Under the pieces are notes generated by a model. That model was given only the letters and a program-made list of their open reading frames with translations. It had not been told where the DNA came from and made no database searches. The translations under genes and the position numbers were made by a program. A stretch of 11,289 nucleotides of DNA from an uncultured Thermomicrobiales bacterium (GTDB lineage Bacteria > Chloroflexota > Chloroflexia > Thermomicrobiales > Thermomicrobiaceae). Positions 1-6,717 of the stretch are shown here, piece by piece. How positions within the stretch are numbered: position 1 is the stretch's first letter; the number at the start of each line of letters is the position of its first letter. The stretch is taken from NCBI GenBank assembly GCA_937891245.1, contig CALAGB010000569.1:1-11289 (forward strand), read 5' to 3'.

Positions 1-24
1 GTCGTTCCCATTCGTCAGAGTAGT

Positions 25-50
25 AACGAACGACGTTCGTTCGCGAACGA
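25..50. promoter_or_regulatory. Overlapping palindromes upstream of the VOC gene (operator candidate)
   Basis: Two overlapping inverted repeats lie just upstream of the VOC start. One has 8-bp arms AACGAACG (25-32) and CGTTCGTT (34-41) around a single A. The other is a perfect 14-bp palindrome, TCGTTCGCGAACGA, at 37-50. The unit CGAACGA therefore occurs three times in alternating orientation. Dense dyad symmetry this close to a ribosome binding site (61-66) suits a repressor operator, but no regulator gene is visible and the upstream sequence is cut off. The role is inference; the symmetry is seen directly. Confidence 0.4.
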
Positions 51-72
51 TGAATGCGAAAAGGAGTGCAGG

Positions 73-411
73 ATGACGACTGGCGCGCGGACGATTCTCT
101 TTTCGGTCACCGATCTGGAACAGGCGAAGAAGTTCTACCGCACCTTGCTTGGCGCCGACCCGGCCCAGGACAGCCCCTATTACGTCGGCTTCGAAGTCGC
201 GGGCCAGCAAATCGGCCTCGTGCCGAGTGGCAAGGGCGGCGGCGCGACCCCCTACTGGCACGTCAACGATATCGAAGCGCGCTTCGCGGCGCTGATCGCG
301 GCGGGCGGCGAGGAAGTCGAAGGGATTCACGATGTCGGCGGCGGCCGGCGCGTCGCCTCCGTCAAAGACGCCGACGGCAACACCGTTGGGATTCTGCAGG
401 ACCCGGCGTAG
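73..411 (+). CDS. VOC (glyoxalase/bleomycin-resistance) family protein
   Basis: A 112-residue protein of the vicinal oxygen chelate fold, the superfamily of glyoxalase I, extradiol dioxygenases and bleomycin-binding proteins. Residues 7-27 have the usual first-module pattern (a strand, then DLEQAKKFYRTLLG). The YWHVNDIE stretch at 61-68 starts the second module, and DADGNTVGILQ at 99-109 is the typical final strand. Full VOC metal sites use His and Glu from both modules. Here His63 is visible, but strand 1 has no His and the last strand has no Glu, so a metal-dependent glyoxalase activity is not supported. The start is set by AAGGAG at 61-66, six bases before the ATG. The length is normal for a single-domain VOC protein. 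It converges on the hydrolase pseudogene across a repeat element. The substrate is unknown. Confidence 0.85.
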   Translation: MTTGARTILFSVTDLEQAKKFYRTLLGADPAQDSPYYVGFEVAGQQIGLVPSGKGGGATPYWHVNDIEARFAALIAAGGEEVEGIHDVGGGRRVASVKDADGNTVGILQDPA

Positions 412-420
412 GGCGAGCGG

Positions 421-593
421 ACAGCCCTCACCCCCCGGCCCCTCTCCCAATTCTGGGAGAGGGGTGTCTTGGTGTGCGCGGGTACGTGTTCCTGGATACC
501 GATGCGGAGGCTAACAAATGGAGCGCGACCGCAGTCGCGCATCTGCTCCCCTCTCCCGCGCGGCGCGGGAGAGGGGCTGGGGGTGAGGGCTGT
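421..593. repeat. REP-pair / MITE-like element with inverted ends
   Basis: A 173-bp non-coding element fills the space between two convergent genes. Its outer ends are a perfect 15-bp inverted repeat (ACAGCCCTCACCCCC at 421-435, complement at 579-593). The match continues inward to CCCCTCTCCC with one substitution and one gap, giving ends of about 27-28 bp. Each end folds: 439-449 pairs with 454-464 (11 bp, 4-base loop), and 548-559 pairs with 565-576 (12 bp, 5-base loop). A third hairpin in the middle pairs GCGCGAC at 523-529 with GTCGCGC at 534-540. There is no coding capacity for a transposase. The C/T-rich end resembles REP-type sequences dispersed in many GC-rich bacterial genomes; that is from memory. 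It could also act as a two-way transcription stop, although neither hairpin is followed by a T-run. Confidence 0.75.
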
Positions 594-596
594 CGT

Positions 597-2558
597 TCAC
601 CCCATCGCCAAATCCCACCGCTCCCCAGCTTCTTCCACCAGCACATCAACATCCTCGGCCAGCACATAGCGCTGCTCGACGAGCGCTTCGGCGGCGGCAC
701 GAACCTGGGCGAGATAGGCGTCGCGGCTCGGGTAACGCTCTTCGAGCGAGGGGCGCGGATCGCCGATCGCCTCGCGTTCGGCTCGGGTGCGCGCGAAGAA
801 GTGGGTGATTCCCTGCATCTTCATAATCTGCCCCACACCGCCCGTTTCCGGCGCCCGCGTGTTCCAGCCGGTGAAAGTGCCGAGCGGCACGCTGATGCCC
901 GGCAGCGGGATACCGCCCGTCTCGTTGCCGTCGGCATCGACGTTCGAGACGTAGGCCGGATAGGCCTCGCCAAGCACGGCCGGGTAGCGACCGATCCCCT
1001 GCTCCTGTTCCGGGCCAAGATCGAGCGTACGAATTTTCGGCAGCAGAGCGGGGTCGGGCAGCGTCAGACCAGGGAACGCACGGAAGGCGTCGATCACGTC
1101 GCTGTTCTTGACGGCCGTGCCGTCGGCCAATCGCGGGAAGCGGCTCGACGGCGGCTCGACACCCTCGCTCACCCAGCGATCGAGATTGAACAATGCGGCA
1201 CGCAAGAGCGGCTGATAGGCCATGACGTTGAAATCGTGCGCGCCGCGATCGCCTTCGTCCGGACTCAACCGCGCCGGTGGCAACGAGCCGGGGCCATGCT
1301 GCGTGCTGGCGAAGAGATAGATGCGGCTTTCCGGCTCCGGTTCGAGGTCATACCGTCCGGCCGGGTCGGTGTGCAGCAGTGAGCCGTCACCACGCCAGTA
1401 CTCGGCGGCGCTGTTCGTGTAGAAAATCTTGGGTGTGCCACCACGCGACCGCTGGCGCGAGAGGAGGCCATCGGTCCCGGCGTCGAACGGATCGGTCGTC
1501 TCGCGATCGGCGAAGGGGAAACGATGGCCGAAGCTCGGCGTCGGCTGGACCGATGGTTGGGCAAAGCGATGGTTGAACTCGCCGCGTCGCGCTCCGGCGA
1601 CGTGTGGATTGAGCCCATCGAACGCCATCCGTCCCTGCTCATCCAGGTTCAGACCGAGCGAGATGAAATGCCGGATCATGCGCCCGGTCTGCGAGATGCC
1701 GAAGCCGTAGACCCGGTCGATCGCGCCCGCCAGCGGATTATTCACGCCCTGGTCGTAGCGTAGGAACGAGGCGATGTCGCGGAAGGCGAGCAAGCCCGTG
1801 CCGACAACCGGAGCGCCCTCCGTCGTGTAGATCACCGAGTAGATACGACCCGGCTCGAAGCCGGCTTCGAGATAGATATGTTCGTCGCTCGGCAGAACCT
1901 TGCCATCGACCTCGCGGGCGAAGCGCCAGGCAGTGCGCGGCAGCGTCTCGCTCGGCCCATCCGGCTTATCGCGTACCAGCAGCCGTGCGGTCGGATCGTT
2001 CAGATCGGCCACGCGATAGGGTCGATGCTGCCGGTTGGCAAGCAAGCGCGTGCGTTCCGGCACGTTCGGATAGATCTCGACCATCACCTCGCCACGAATG
2101 GGCCGGCCGTCGCGCAGCGCCTCGGGTGCTTCCAGGCCCATCATGATGTCGCTGCGATAGACATCCCACTACCAGCCGATCCAGGCAACAGCGACGCCAT
2201 GACGCATCAGCCAGCCGTCACCCACCGGGATCTCGGCCGACGGCGGTTCCGGAGCGGCACGATTCACGTAGCGCGGCAGCAGCTTACGCCCACGATTCGG
2301 CAACTCAACGATCAGTCGCCGGCTGCCCTTCGTCGGATCGGTCGGTCGCAGGAGGCAGAAATCTCCGCGAAAGCGCACCAGTCCGTCCGCATCACGCGGC
2401 GCCAGCTCCAGGTCGACGATCCCGGCATTCGCCGCGTTTTCCGGAGAGACCCCATACGTCACCAGTCCGTCGATGCGCTCATACGCTCCCGCGTCGCCAA
2501 ACGCCGCGCCATCGGCATACGGTGTCCGCCGCCTAATCTCCAACCCGAGCACCGCCAT
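597..2558 (-). pseudogene. Alpha/beta-hydrolase domain protein, interrupted by an in-frame amber codon
   Basis: Read through, this frame encodes 653 codons of a large alpha/beta-hydrolase-domain protein (the PF20091-like family, from memory; biochemical role mostly unknown). The start is the ATG at 2556-2558, preceded by AGGGAGGA. Residues 1-129 (MAVLGLEIRRRTPYADG... to VAWIGW) are followed by TAG at 2169-2171. The same frame then continues WDVYRSDIMMGLEAP to the TGA at 597-599 with no shift. Similar proteins, as I recall them, have Gln between the two Trp residues, so one C-to-T change (CAG to TAG) would explain it. The probable nucleophile is the Ser at about residue 289 in GFGISQTGR, downstream of the stop, so the upstream fragment alone would be inactive. 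The downstream frame has an ATG at 2142-2144, 25 bases past the stop, but no good ribosome binding site. Alternatives are a sequencing error or a very recent nonsense mutation. Confidence 0.8.
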
Positions 2559-2602
2559 CGCGTCCTCCCTGCCTGATTCATTGCATCCGGTGTCTGAAGG
2601 AC

Positions 2603-2608
2603 ATGATA
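2603..2608 (-). promoter_or_regulatory. Possible -10 element for the hydrolase gene
   Basis: In the 97-bp gap between the LCP stop and the hydrolase start, the minus strand reads TATCAT (5 of 6 to TATAAT), about 45 bases upstream of the ATG. No convincing -35 hexamer is found at 16-18 bp spacing, so the hydrolase may instead be read through from the LCP gene. Weak support. Confidence 0.25.
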
Positions 2609-2655
2609 GCGCGGATGGGAGCGAAGCGGCTCTCACTCTCGGCTGGCCCCTCCGC

Positions 2656-4206
2656 CTATCCTCCCGGCGTTGGGATCGGCGCATCCGACCCGAGGGTGAC
2701 GACGACGTCGTAGCCGGTCGCATCTTGCGGGTCGCCTTCCTTGACCGCCGAGGAGGAGATGCCGAGGATGTTGGCGATCCGGCTGGCGGTCGCCAGATTG
2801 CCGCTGTAGTCGACAATCTCGGTCGCGGCGCGGTTGCTCGTCGCCTGGGCCACGGTGATACTGGTGAAGCCTTGCGCGGTCAGCATATCGGAGGAGTTGG
2901 AAGCGAGCCGGTTCACCTGTGTCGCGTTCTGCACCAGGATCGAGGCGGCAAGATTAGGAGCGGAAGGCGTCGGCGTCTGGCCGGTGGAACCGCCGTCCGC
3001 GGTCGTGCCACCCAGTGCCTGATCCATGATGGCGCGGGCCGCATTCCAATCGGGAATCAGGTAATAGCCCGCATCGGTCGACGATTCAGTCAGGGCCGGC
3101 AGCAGGCTGTATGACTTGATATTGCCCGAATCGATCTGCGTCGCCAGCTTGGCGAGGCTGAGCGTTTGCGAGAGCGACAGGTCCGTGCGGACGGTATCGC
3201 CGAGTTCGCCGATCAAATCGTTCGCTTTCGTGAGCAGCCCAAGATCGGCTCCCTGCTGGCGCAACGCCTTCAGCACCTGTTGCTGGCGATCGCCACGAGC
3301 GAAGTCATTGTCATCGTGGCGGGTGCGGGCGTATTGCAGCGCCGTCTTGCCGTCCATATGCTGCAGGCCCGTCTGGAAGAGGATGCGTGTGTAGTTGTTG
3401 AGTTCGCCCGGATATTCGTCGTCCTTGATCGGCGCGGCCACATCGAGTGTGACACCGCCGAGCGTGTTCACGATCGCCTGGAAGCCGGTGAAGTTCACTT
3501 CCGCGTAATAGTTGATCTTAATCTTGAAGTTGTACTCGACGGTCGCCTTGGCCAACCCTGGCCCGGTGATCTCCTCCTCCGAGCCAACGGGATAGGCGGC
3601 GTTGATCTTGTCGTCGCCATGGCCGGGTATTGTGACGAGCAGATCGCGCGGCACCGAAACCATACTGACCGTCTTCGCCACCGGATCGATCGATACGATG
3701 ATCATCGTATCGGAGCGCGGGATAACACCATCCTGCCGGTCATCGACGCCGAGCAGCAGAATATTGACCCGGTCCTTGCCGTTCCAATTCTGGATCGCAT
3801 CGCCTTCGTCCTTCTGATCGCCGGATTGGATCTGAATTTCCGGGGTACCCTGCGCGTTCTGCACGATGACATAGCGCGGCGGTGGTGTGACGAAGATCTT
3901 GTTGGCGGCCTGATGCGCCTTCCAGATGACTGGCCCCAGAACGACCGCGGCGACGAGCAACAAGACGAGCGGTATGCCGACAAAAGCGAGCTGCTTACCG
4001 CTCCAGCGTCGATTAGCGGAGGCTGGTGGGAGCGGAGGACGCCTGACCGGCTGGGGAATCGCGATATGCCCGGCTGGATTGGCCGCCTGAACGGTGGCGC
4101 CGACCGGCGGGATGCCCCGGCGCGCATTTCGGACCTCGTCTGCGTTCAGCCGCTTCCCCCGTGTGTACTGCGGATGCGACTGAATCCGACGTGGTTTACG
4201 ATGCAT
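2656..4206 (-). CDS. LCP (LytR-CpsA-Psr) family protein with C-terminal LytR_C domain
   Basis: A 516-residue membrane-anchored protein. LCP enzymes act outside the membrane and transfer lipid-linked glycopolymers onto peptidoglycan or other surface acceptors. Residues 1-71 are a basic, proline-rich cytoplasmic tail. Residues 72-95 are one transmembrane helix (QLAFVGIPLVLLLVAAVVLG). The LCP domain spans about 147-320, with NILLLGVDDR (148-157), RSDTMIIVSID (164-174), SVPRDL (184-189), DKINAAY (199-205) and the Arg-rich YARTRHDDNDFARGDRQQQ (292-310). These hold the Arg and Asp residues that bind the polyprenyl pyrophosphate head group in the family. A Thr/Gly/Pro linker (about 400-417) leads to a LytR_C-like domain (about 420-507). 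The start at 4204-4206 is chosen because an in-frame ATG at 4342-4344 would put the predicted promoter inside the coding region. The ribosome binding site is weak (GGGAAAG is rather far upstream). The exact polymer transferred cannot be told. Confidence 0.9.
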   Translation of the reverse strand: MHRKPRRIQSHPQYTRGKRLNADEVRNARRGIPPVGATVQAANPAGHIAIPQPVRRPPLPPASANRRWSGKQLAFVGIPLVLLLVAAVVLGPVIWKAHQAANKIFVTPPPRYVIVQNAQGTPEIQIQSGDQKDEGDAIQNWNGKDRVNILLLGVDDRQDGVIPRSDTMIIVSIDPVAKTVSMVSVPRDLLVTIPGHGDDKINAAYPVGSEEEITGPGLAKATVEYNFKIKINYYAEVNFTGFQAIVNTLGGVTLDVAAPIKDDEYPGELNNYTRILFQTGLQHMDGKTALQYARTRHDDNDFARGDRQQQVLKALRQQGADLGLLTKANDLIGELGDTVRTDLSLSQTLSLAKLATQIDSGNIKSYSLLPALTESSTDAGYYLIPDWNAARAIMDQALGGTTADGGSTGQTPTPSAPNLAASILVQNATQVNRLASNSSDMLTAQGFTSITVAQATSNRAATEIVDYSGNLATASRIANILGISSSAVKEGDPQDATGYDVVVTLGSDAPIPTPGG

Positions 4207-4282
4207 GGTCTCTACTTTCCCGGGGTCGCCGGAAACGGCAACACCCCTCAGGATCGCGCTCGTCGGACTGGCACGACGGCGG

Positions 4283-4291
4283 ATTATACCA
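4283..4291 (-). promoter_or_regulatory. Extended -10 promoter for the LCP gene
   Basis: The minus strand reads TGGTATAAT, a perfect TATAAT with the TGn extension that can replace a good -35. Transcription would start near 4276, giving a leader of about 70 bases before the ATG at 4206. The place where a -35 would fall (about 4306-4311) overlaps the left arm of the inverted repeat at 4309-4341. Confidence 0.6.
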
Positions 4292-4308
4292 TCAGGTCGC
4301 GCGACCAC

Positions 4309-4341
4309 CGGTGCGTGCTTGACGCAGGCAAGCACGCACCG
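4309..4341. promoter_or_regulatory. 33-bp inverted repeat between divergent LCP and dcd promoters
   Basis: Perfect 13-bp arms (CGGTGCGTGCTTG at 4309-4321 and its complement at 4329-4341) flank a 7-base spacer. The repeat lies where the -35 region of the LCP promoter (minus) and the -35 and spacer of the predicted dcd promoter (plus) would both be bound by polymerase. That is the geometry of a shared operator. No T-run follows on either strand, so a terminator is less likely. The symmetry is seen directly; the regulatory role is inference. Confidence 0.45.
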
Positions 4342-4347
4342 CATACT
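4319..4347 (+). promoter_or_regulatory. Predicted promoter for dcd
   Basis: The -35 element is TTGACG at 4319-4324 (5 of 6 to TTGACA). After a 17-bp spacer, the -10 element is CATACT at 4342-4347 (4 of 6). Transcription would start near 4354, leaving a leader of about 78 bases to the dcd ATG. The -35 and the spacer coincide with the inverted repeat at 4309-4341. Confidence 0.4.
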
Positions 4348-4431
4348 GCACGTTCAGCATGGCGACCGCGTACCCACTACAACAACGCCTGAGCCACCGA
4401 AAATGTCACGCCGATTATGGGGAGTCGTTCG

Positions 4432-5019
4432 ATGATACTGGCAGACCGTGAGATCATGCAGGCGCTGGAAGATGGCCGGATCAAGATTTCACCCGCGCCG
4501 AACCTCGCTGAACAGCTCGGCTCCTGCTCGATCGACTTCCGTCTCGGCCACACCTTCATGGTCTTCGAGCATTCGCATTTCTCTTACATCGACCCGCTGC
4601 ATCCGCAATCGATCGGCGAAGCGATGCGTACGATTGAGGTCAAAGACGGCGAAGCGTTCATCATGCAGGCCGGCGACTTCGCGCTCGCCTCGACCATCGA
4701 ATCGCTCGAACTACCGGATGATCTCCTCGGTCGTCTGGAAGGGCGGAGCAGCATCGCCCGCCTTGGCATCACGGTTCACAGTACGGCAGCCGTCTTCGAG
4801 CCAGGTTGGATCGGCACCGCGACGATGGAACTGTCGAACCTCGGCCGGATGGCGGTGGCACTCTACCCCGGCATGCGCATCTGCTCCTTCACCTTCGAGC
4901 AGCTCACCTCCAGCGTCCTGACCCCCTACCGCAAGAAGGTCAACAACAAGTACGCCGGCCAGGTTAACCCCCGCGCCAGCGGCCTCTCGGAAGAGATGAG
5001 CGAGAGGAAGGGGGAGTAA
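4432..5019 (+). CDS. dcd: dCTP deaminase
   Basis: A 195-residue cytosolic enzyme of the dUTPase-like trimeric fold, converting dCTP to dUTP on the route to dTTP. The N-terminus MILADREIMQALEDGRI is typical of the family. GRSSIARLG at 104-112 is the nucleotide-binding signature. HSTAAVFEPGW (116-126) and TMELSN (131-136) follow, with Glu133 as the expected catalytic residue. YPGMRI (145-150) and KYAGQ (173-177) match the conserved C-terminal part. HSTA resembles bifunctional dCTP deaminase/dUTPases, as I recall the mycobacterial enzyme, while FEPGW is less typical. Whether it also hydrolyses dUTP cannot be decided here. The start is set by GGGGAG at 4419-4424, seven bases before the ATG; an in-frame ATG at 4417 overlaps that site and is less likely. 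Its stop is 5 bp from the convergent adenosyltransferase stop. Confidence 0.92.
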   Translation: MILADREIMQALEDGRIKISPAPNLAEQLGSCSIDFRLGHTFMVFEHSHFSYIDPLHPQSIGEAMRTIEVKDGEAFIMQAGDFALASTIESLELPDDLLGRLEGRSSIARLGITVHSTAAVFEPGWIGTATMELSNLGRMAVALYPGMRICSFTFEQLTSSVLTPYRKKVNNKYAGQVNPRASGLSEEMSERKGE

Positions 5020-5024
5020 CTGCC

Positions 5025-5567
5025 CTATTTCTTCGCCGGAGTCGACGCAATGCCTGCCTCACGGTCCTCGAAGCGCGCCAGGATGAAGAGGAGCGAGGAG
5101 AGGCGGTTGAGGTAGGCAAGCAGATCGGGGTTGTCGATCTCGCCATCATGGGTCAGGCGCACCGCGAGGCGTTCGGCCCGGCGCACGACGGTACGGGCGA
5201 CATCGAGCGCGCCGCCCGGTACGGTATCGCCGGGCAGAATGAAGTGCGGCGGTAGTTCGACTTCGGCGGCGAGCTTATCGGTTTCCGCCTCGATCCGTTT
5301 CACGTGCTCGTCGGTGATGTGATAGCGCTTTTGCTGCATATCGGGCGCGAAGGCGAGTTCCGCCATCATCAGATAGAGATCGCGCTGGACATCGACCAGA
5401 ATGGCGCGGGTTCGCTCGCTGCCGGCCATGGCACGCGCCAGTCCGATGAACGAGGTCGCCTCATCCAACGTGCCGAACGTTTCCGGCCGGGGATGGTATT
5501 TCGCGACCCGATCGCCAAGTAGATCGGTGTAGCCTTCGTCGCCTTTGCGCGTATAGAACGTGGACAT
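5025..5567 (-). CDS. pduO: PduO-type cob(I)alamin adenosyltransferase
   Basis: A 180-residue cytosolic enzyme that transfers the adenosyl group of ATP to cob(I)alamin, making adenosylcobalamin. The protein is a helical bundle that normally forms trimers. Visible motifs are TRKGDEGYT (6-14) for ATP binding, FGTLDEATSFIG (31-42), VQRDLYLMMAELA (60-72), FILPGD (109-114), the Arg-rich RTVVRRAER (125-133) and NRLSSLLFILAR (154-165). The length matches single-domain PduO proteins. The start at 5565-5567 follows GGAGG with 5-base spacing; the longer frame to 5762 has no family similarity. No cobalamin synthesis or B12-dependent mutase gene lies nearby, so it probably serves salvaged or elsewhere-made cobalamin. 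The gene symbol follows family usage and does not imply a propanediol pathway. Confidence 0.92.
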   Translation of the reverse strand: MSTFYTRKGDEGYTDLLGDRVAKYHPRPETFGTLDEATSFIGLARAMAGSERTRAILVDVQRDLYLMMAELAFAPDMQQKRYHITDEHVKRIEAETDKLAAEVELPPHFILPGDTVPGGALDVARTVVRRAERLAVRLTHDGEIDNPDLLAYLNRLSSLLFILARFEDREAGIASTPAKK

Positions 5568-5851
5568 GGTCACCTCCGCGAACTGAGAAGACTCGCATTT
5601 CACGTGTCGCCGGTACGACCGTCGCCCAATCATACCGGGCGAAGTGCCGACCAGAGGGAACGAATGAGGACATTTCACCCTCTGCTGCCGATCAGCGAGG
5701 AGCGTCGCAATCAAGGATCGATCGCGATGTTCTCGACCGTGCGCAGCAATCGCCGCGGCCATGTGCGCGCATGGTAGGATGCAAGAAGGCTCGGCACCTT
5801 AACAACTGACATCAATCACGTCTTCGGTCTATTGTATTAAGGAGACCGTAG
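5568..5851. other. Divergent intergenic region, pduO / NYN gene
   Basis: 284 bp without a supported gene. On the minus strand, TATGAT (complement of 5629-5634) is a possible -10 for pduO, about 60 bases upstream of its start, with no good -35. On the plus strand, AAGGAG at 5839-5844 is the ribosome binding site of the NYN gene. The short stretch at 5801-5840 is more AT-rich than its surroundings, as expected of a promoter region. I see no repeat or hairpin of note. Confidence 0.4.
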
Positions 5852-6598
5852 ATGGCTAACGAAGTTGCTCTCTTCGTAGACTTGGAAAACGTTGTCTACT
5901 CACTTTGGAATACGTACATGCAGGAGCCGAATCCGCGGCAATGGATGGAGAAGGCCCTGTGCTATGGGCCGGTTACGTTCGCGCGCGCCTTTGGAGATTT
6001 TAGTCAAGATCGCATGGCCAAAATTCGGCCACGTCTGGATATCGCCGGCATCGATGCCTATTCCTGTCCAGCCAAGGTACGCGAGAGTGGAACCCAGAGC
6101 ACCGTCGATATCAATGTTGCCGTCGATCTCTTCGAGGTCGCCATGGACCGGCCCGAAGTCGGGACCTTCATGTTGATGGCGGGCGACCGCGACTACATCA
6201 GGATCATTACCCGCATACGCAATCGCTGGAACAAGAAGATCGTCCTTTCGGGCGTTCCGGGGTCCGTCAGCCACGATCTGGCGGAGGCAGCGGATATTCT
6301 CGATCCCATTGAGATAAGTAACGCGCCGATCGACGAGTGCGAGCTGGTGCGAATCATTCGTCGCTACGAACAGAGCCTGGTCGGTGATTTTCAACCGACC
6401 TTCAAGCGCATCCAAACCTATGTGATGCATCCCAATAATGCGCATATCATCGATCCCGCCATCGTCCAGCGCGTGCTCTCCGATTTCGTCGATCGGGGCG
6501 TTCTCGTTCAAGAAGTAGTTCAGCTCGCGAACGGGGACGAACTCAAGGCGACGCGACTCAACTGGGATGAGCCGCTCGTACAGCAAGCCCTTACATAA
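5852..6598 (+). CDS. NYN domain protein (LabA/DUF88-like putative RNase)
   Basis: A 248-residue soluble protein. Residues 4-155 form a NYN domain, a PIN-like nuclease fold found in RNA-processing proteins. The conserved acidic residues are visible: Asp10 and Asn13 in FVDLENV, Asp86 and Asp92 in STVDINVAVD, and Asp112 and Asp114 in the GDRDYI motif. This acidic set usually binds a metal ion and supports RNase activity, so the active site looks intact. Residues about 160-240 form a second, helical-then-beta segment that could be a winged-helix or OST-HTH/LOTUS-like nucleic-acid-binding domain; that is inferred from pattern only. The start follows AAGGAG with 7-base spacing. The gene stands alone between a divergent and a convergent neighbour, so context gives no substrate. 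The true target RNA is unknown. Confidence 0.88.
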   Translation: MANEVALFVDLENVVYSLWNTYMQEPNPRQWMEKALCYGPVTFARAFGDFSQDRMAKIRPRLDIAGIDAYSCPAKVRESGTQSTVDINVAVDLFEVAMDRPEVGTFMLMAGDRDYIRIITRIRNRWNKKIVLSGVPGSVSHDLAEAADILDPIEISNAPIDECELVRIIRRYEQSLVGDFQPTFKRIQTYVMHPNNAHIIDPAIVQRVLSDFVDRGVLVQEVVQLANGDELKATRLNWDEPLVQQALT

Positions 6599-6717
6599 TC
6601 AGCCCCGCGTATCGCTGACGTGATTGGTGTCAGATGTCGGGTCGTGCTCCAACGGCCCGCCCGCTCACCACGACGCCGCCGCCATCGCCCTTACCTGGAC
6701 CCATTCGCATCGCCGCA

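Noticed and set aside
27..39. LexA (SOS) box
   Set aside because: CGAAC and GTTCG are separated by 3 bases, while the Gram-positive LexA box has 4. The downstream gene is not a typical SOS gene.
54..1382. 442-codon open frame on the plus strand across the VOC gene and antisense to the hydrolase
   Set aside because: It runs through the VOC gene in another frame, the repeat element and the hydrolase antisense strand. Its Arg-rich, low-complexity product matches no family; GC-rich antisense frames often stay open.
2169..2171. Amber codon as a recoded residue such as pyrrolysine
   Set aside because: No pyl genes or recoding element are seen, the family is not known for pyrrolysine, and other genes here, including pduO and the LCP gene, end in TAG as normal stops.
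4207..4344. N-terminal extension of the LCP protein to the ATG at 4344
   Set aside because: It would contain the TGGTATAAT promoter and most of the inverted repeat. The extra 46 residues show no family similarity.
3166..4392. 408-codon open frame antisense to the LCP gene
   Set aside because: The opposite strand encodes a clear LCP protein with all its motifs, and the antisense product has no recognisable domain.
5806..5835. Promoter CTGACA - 18 bp - TATTGT for the NYN gene
   Set aside because: Transcription would begin near 5842, inside the ribosome binding site at 5839-5844, leaving no usable leader.
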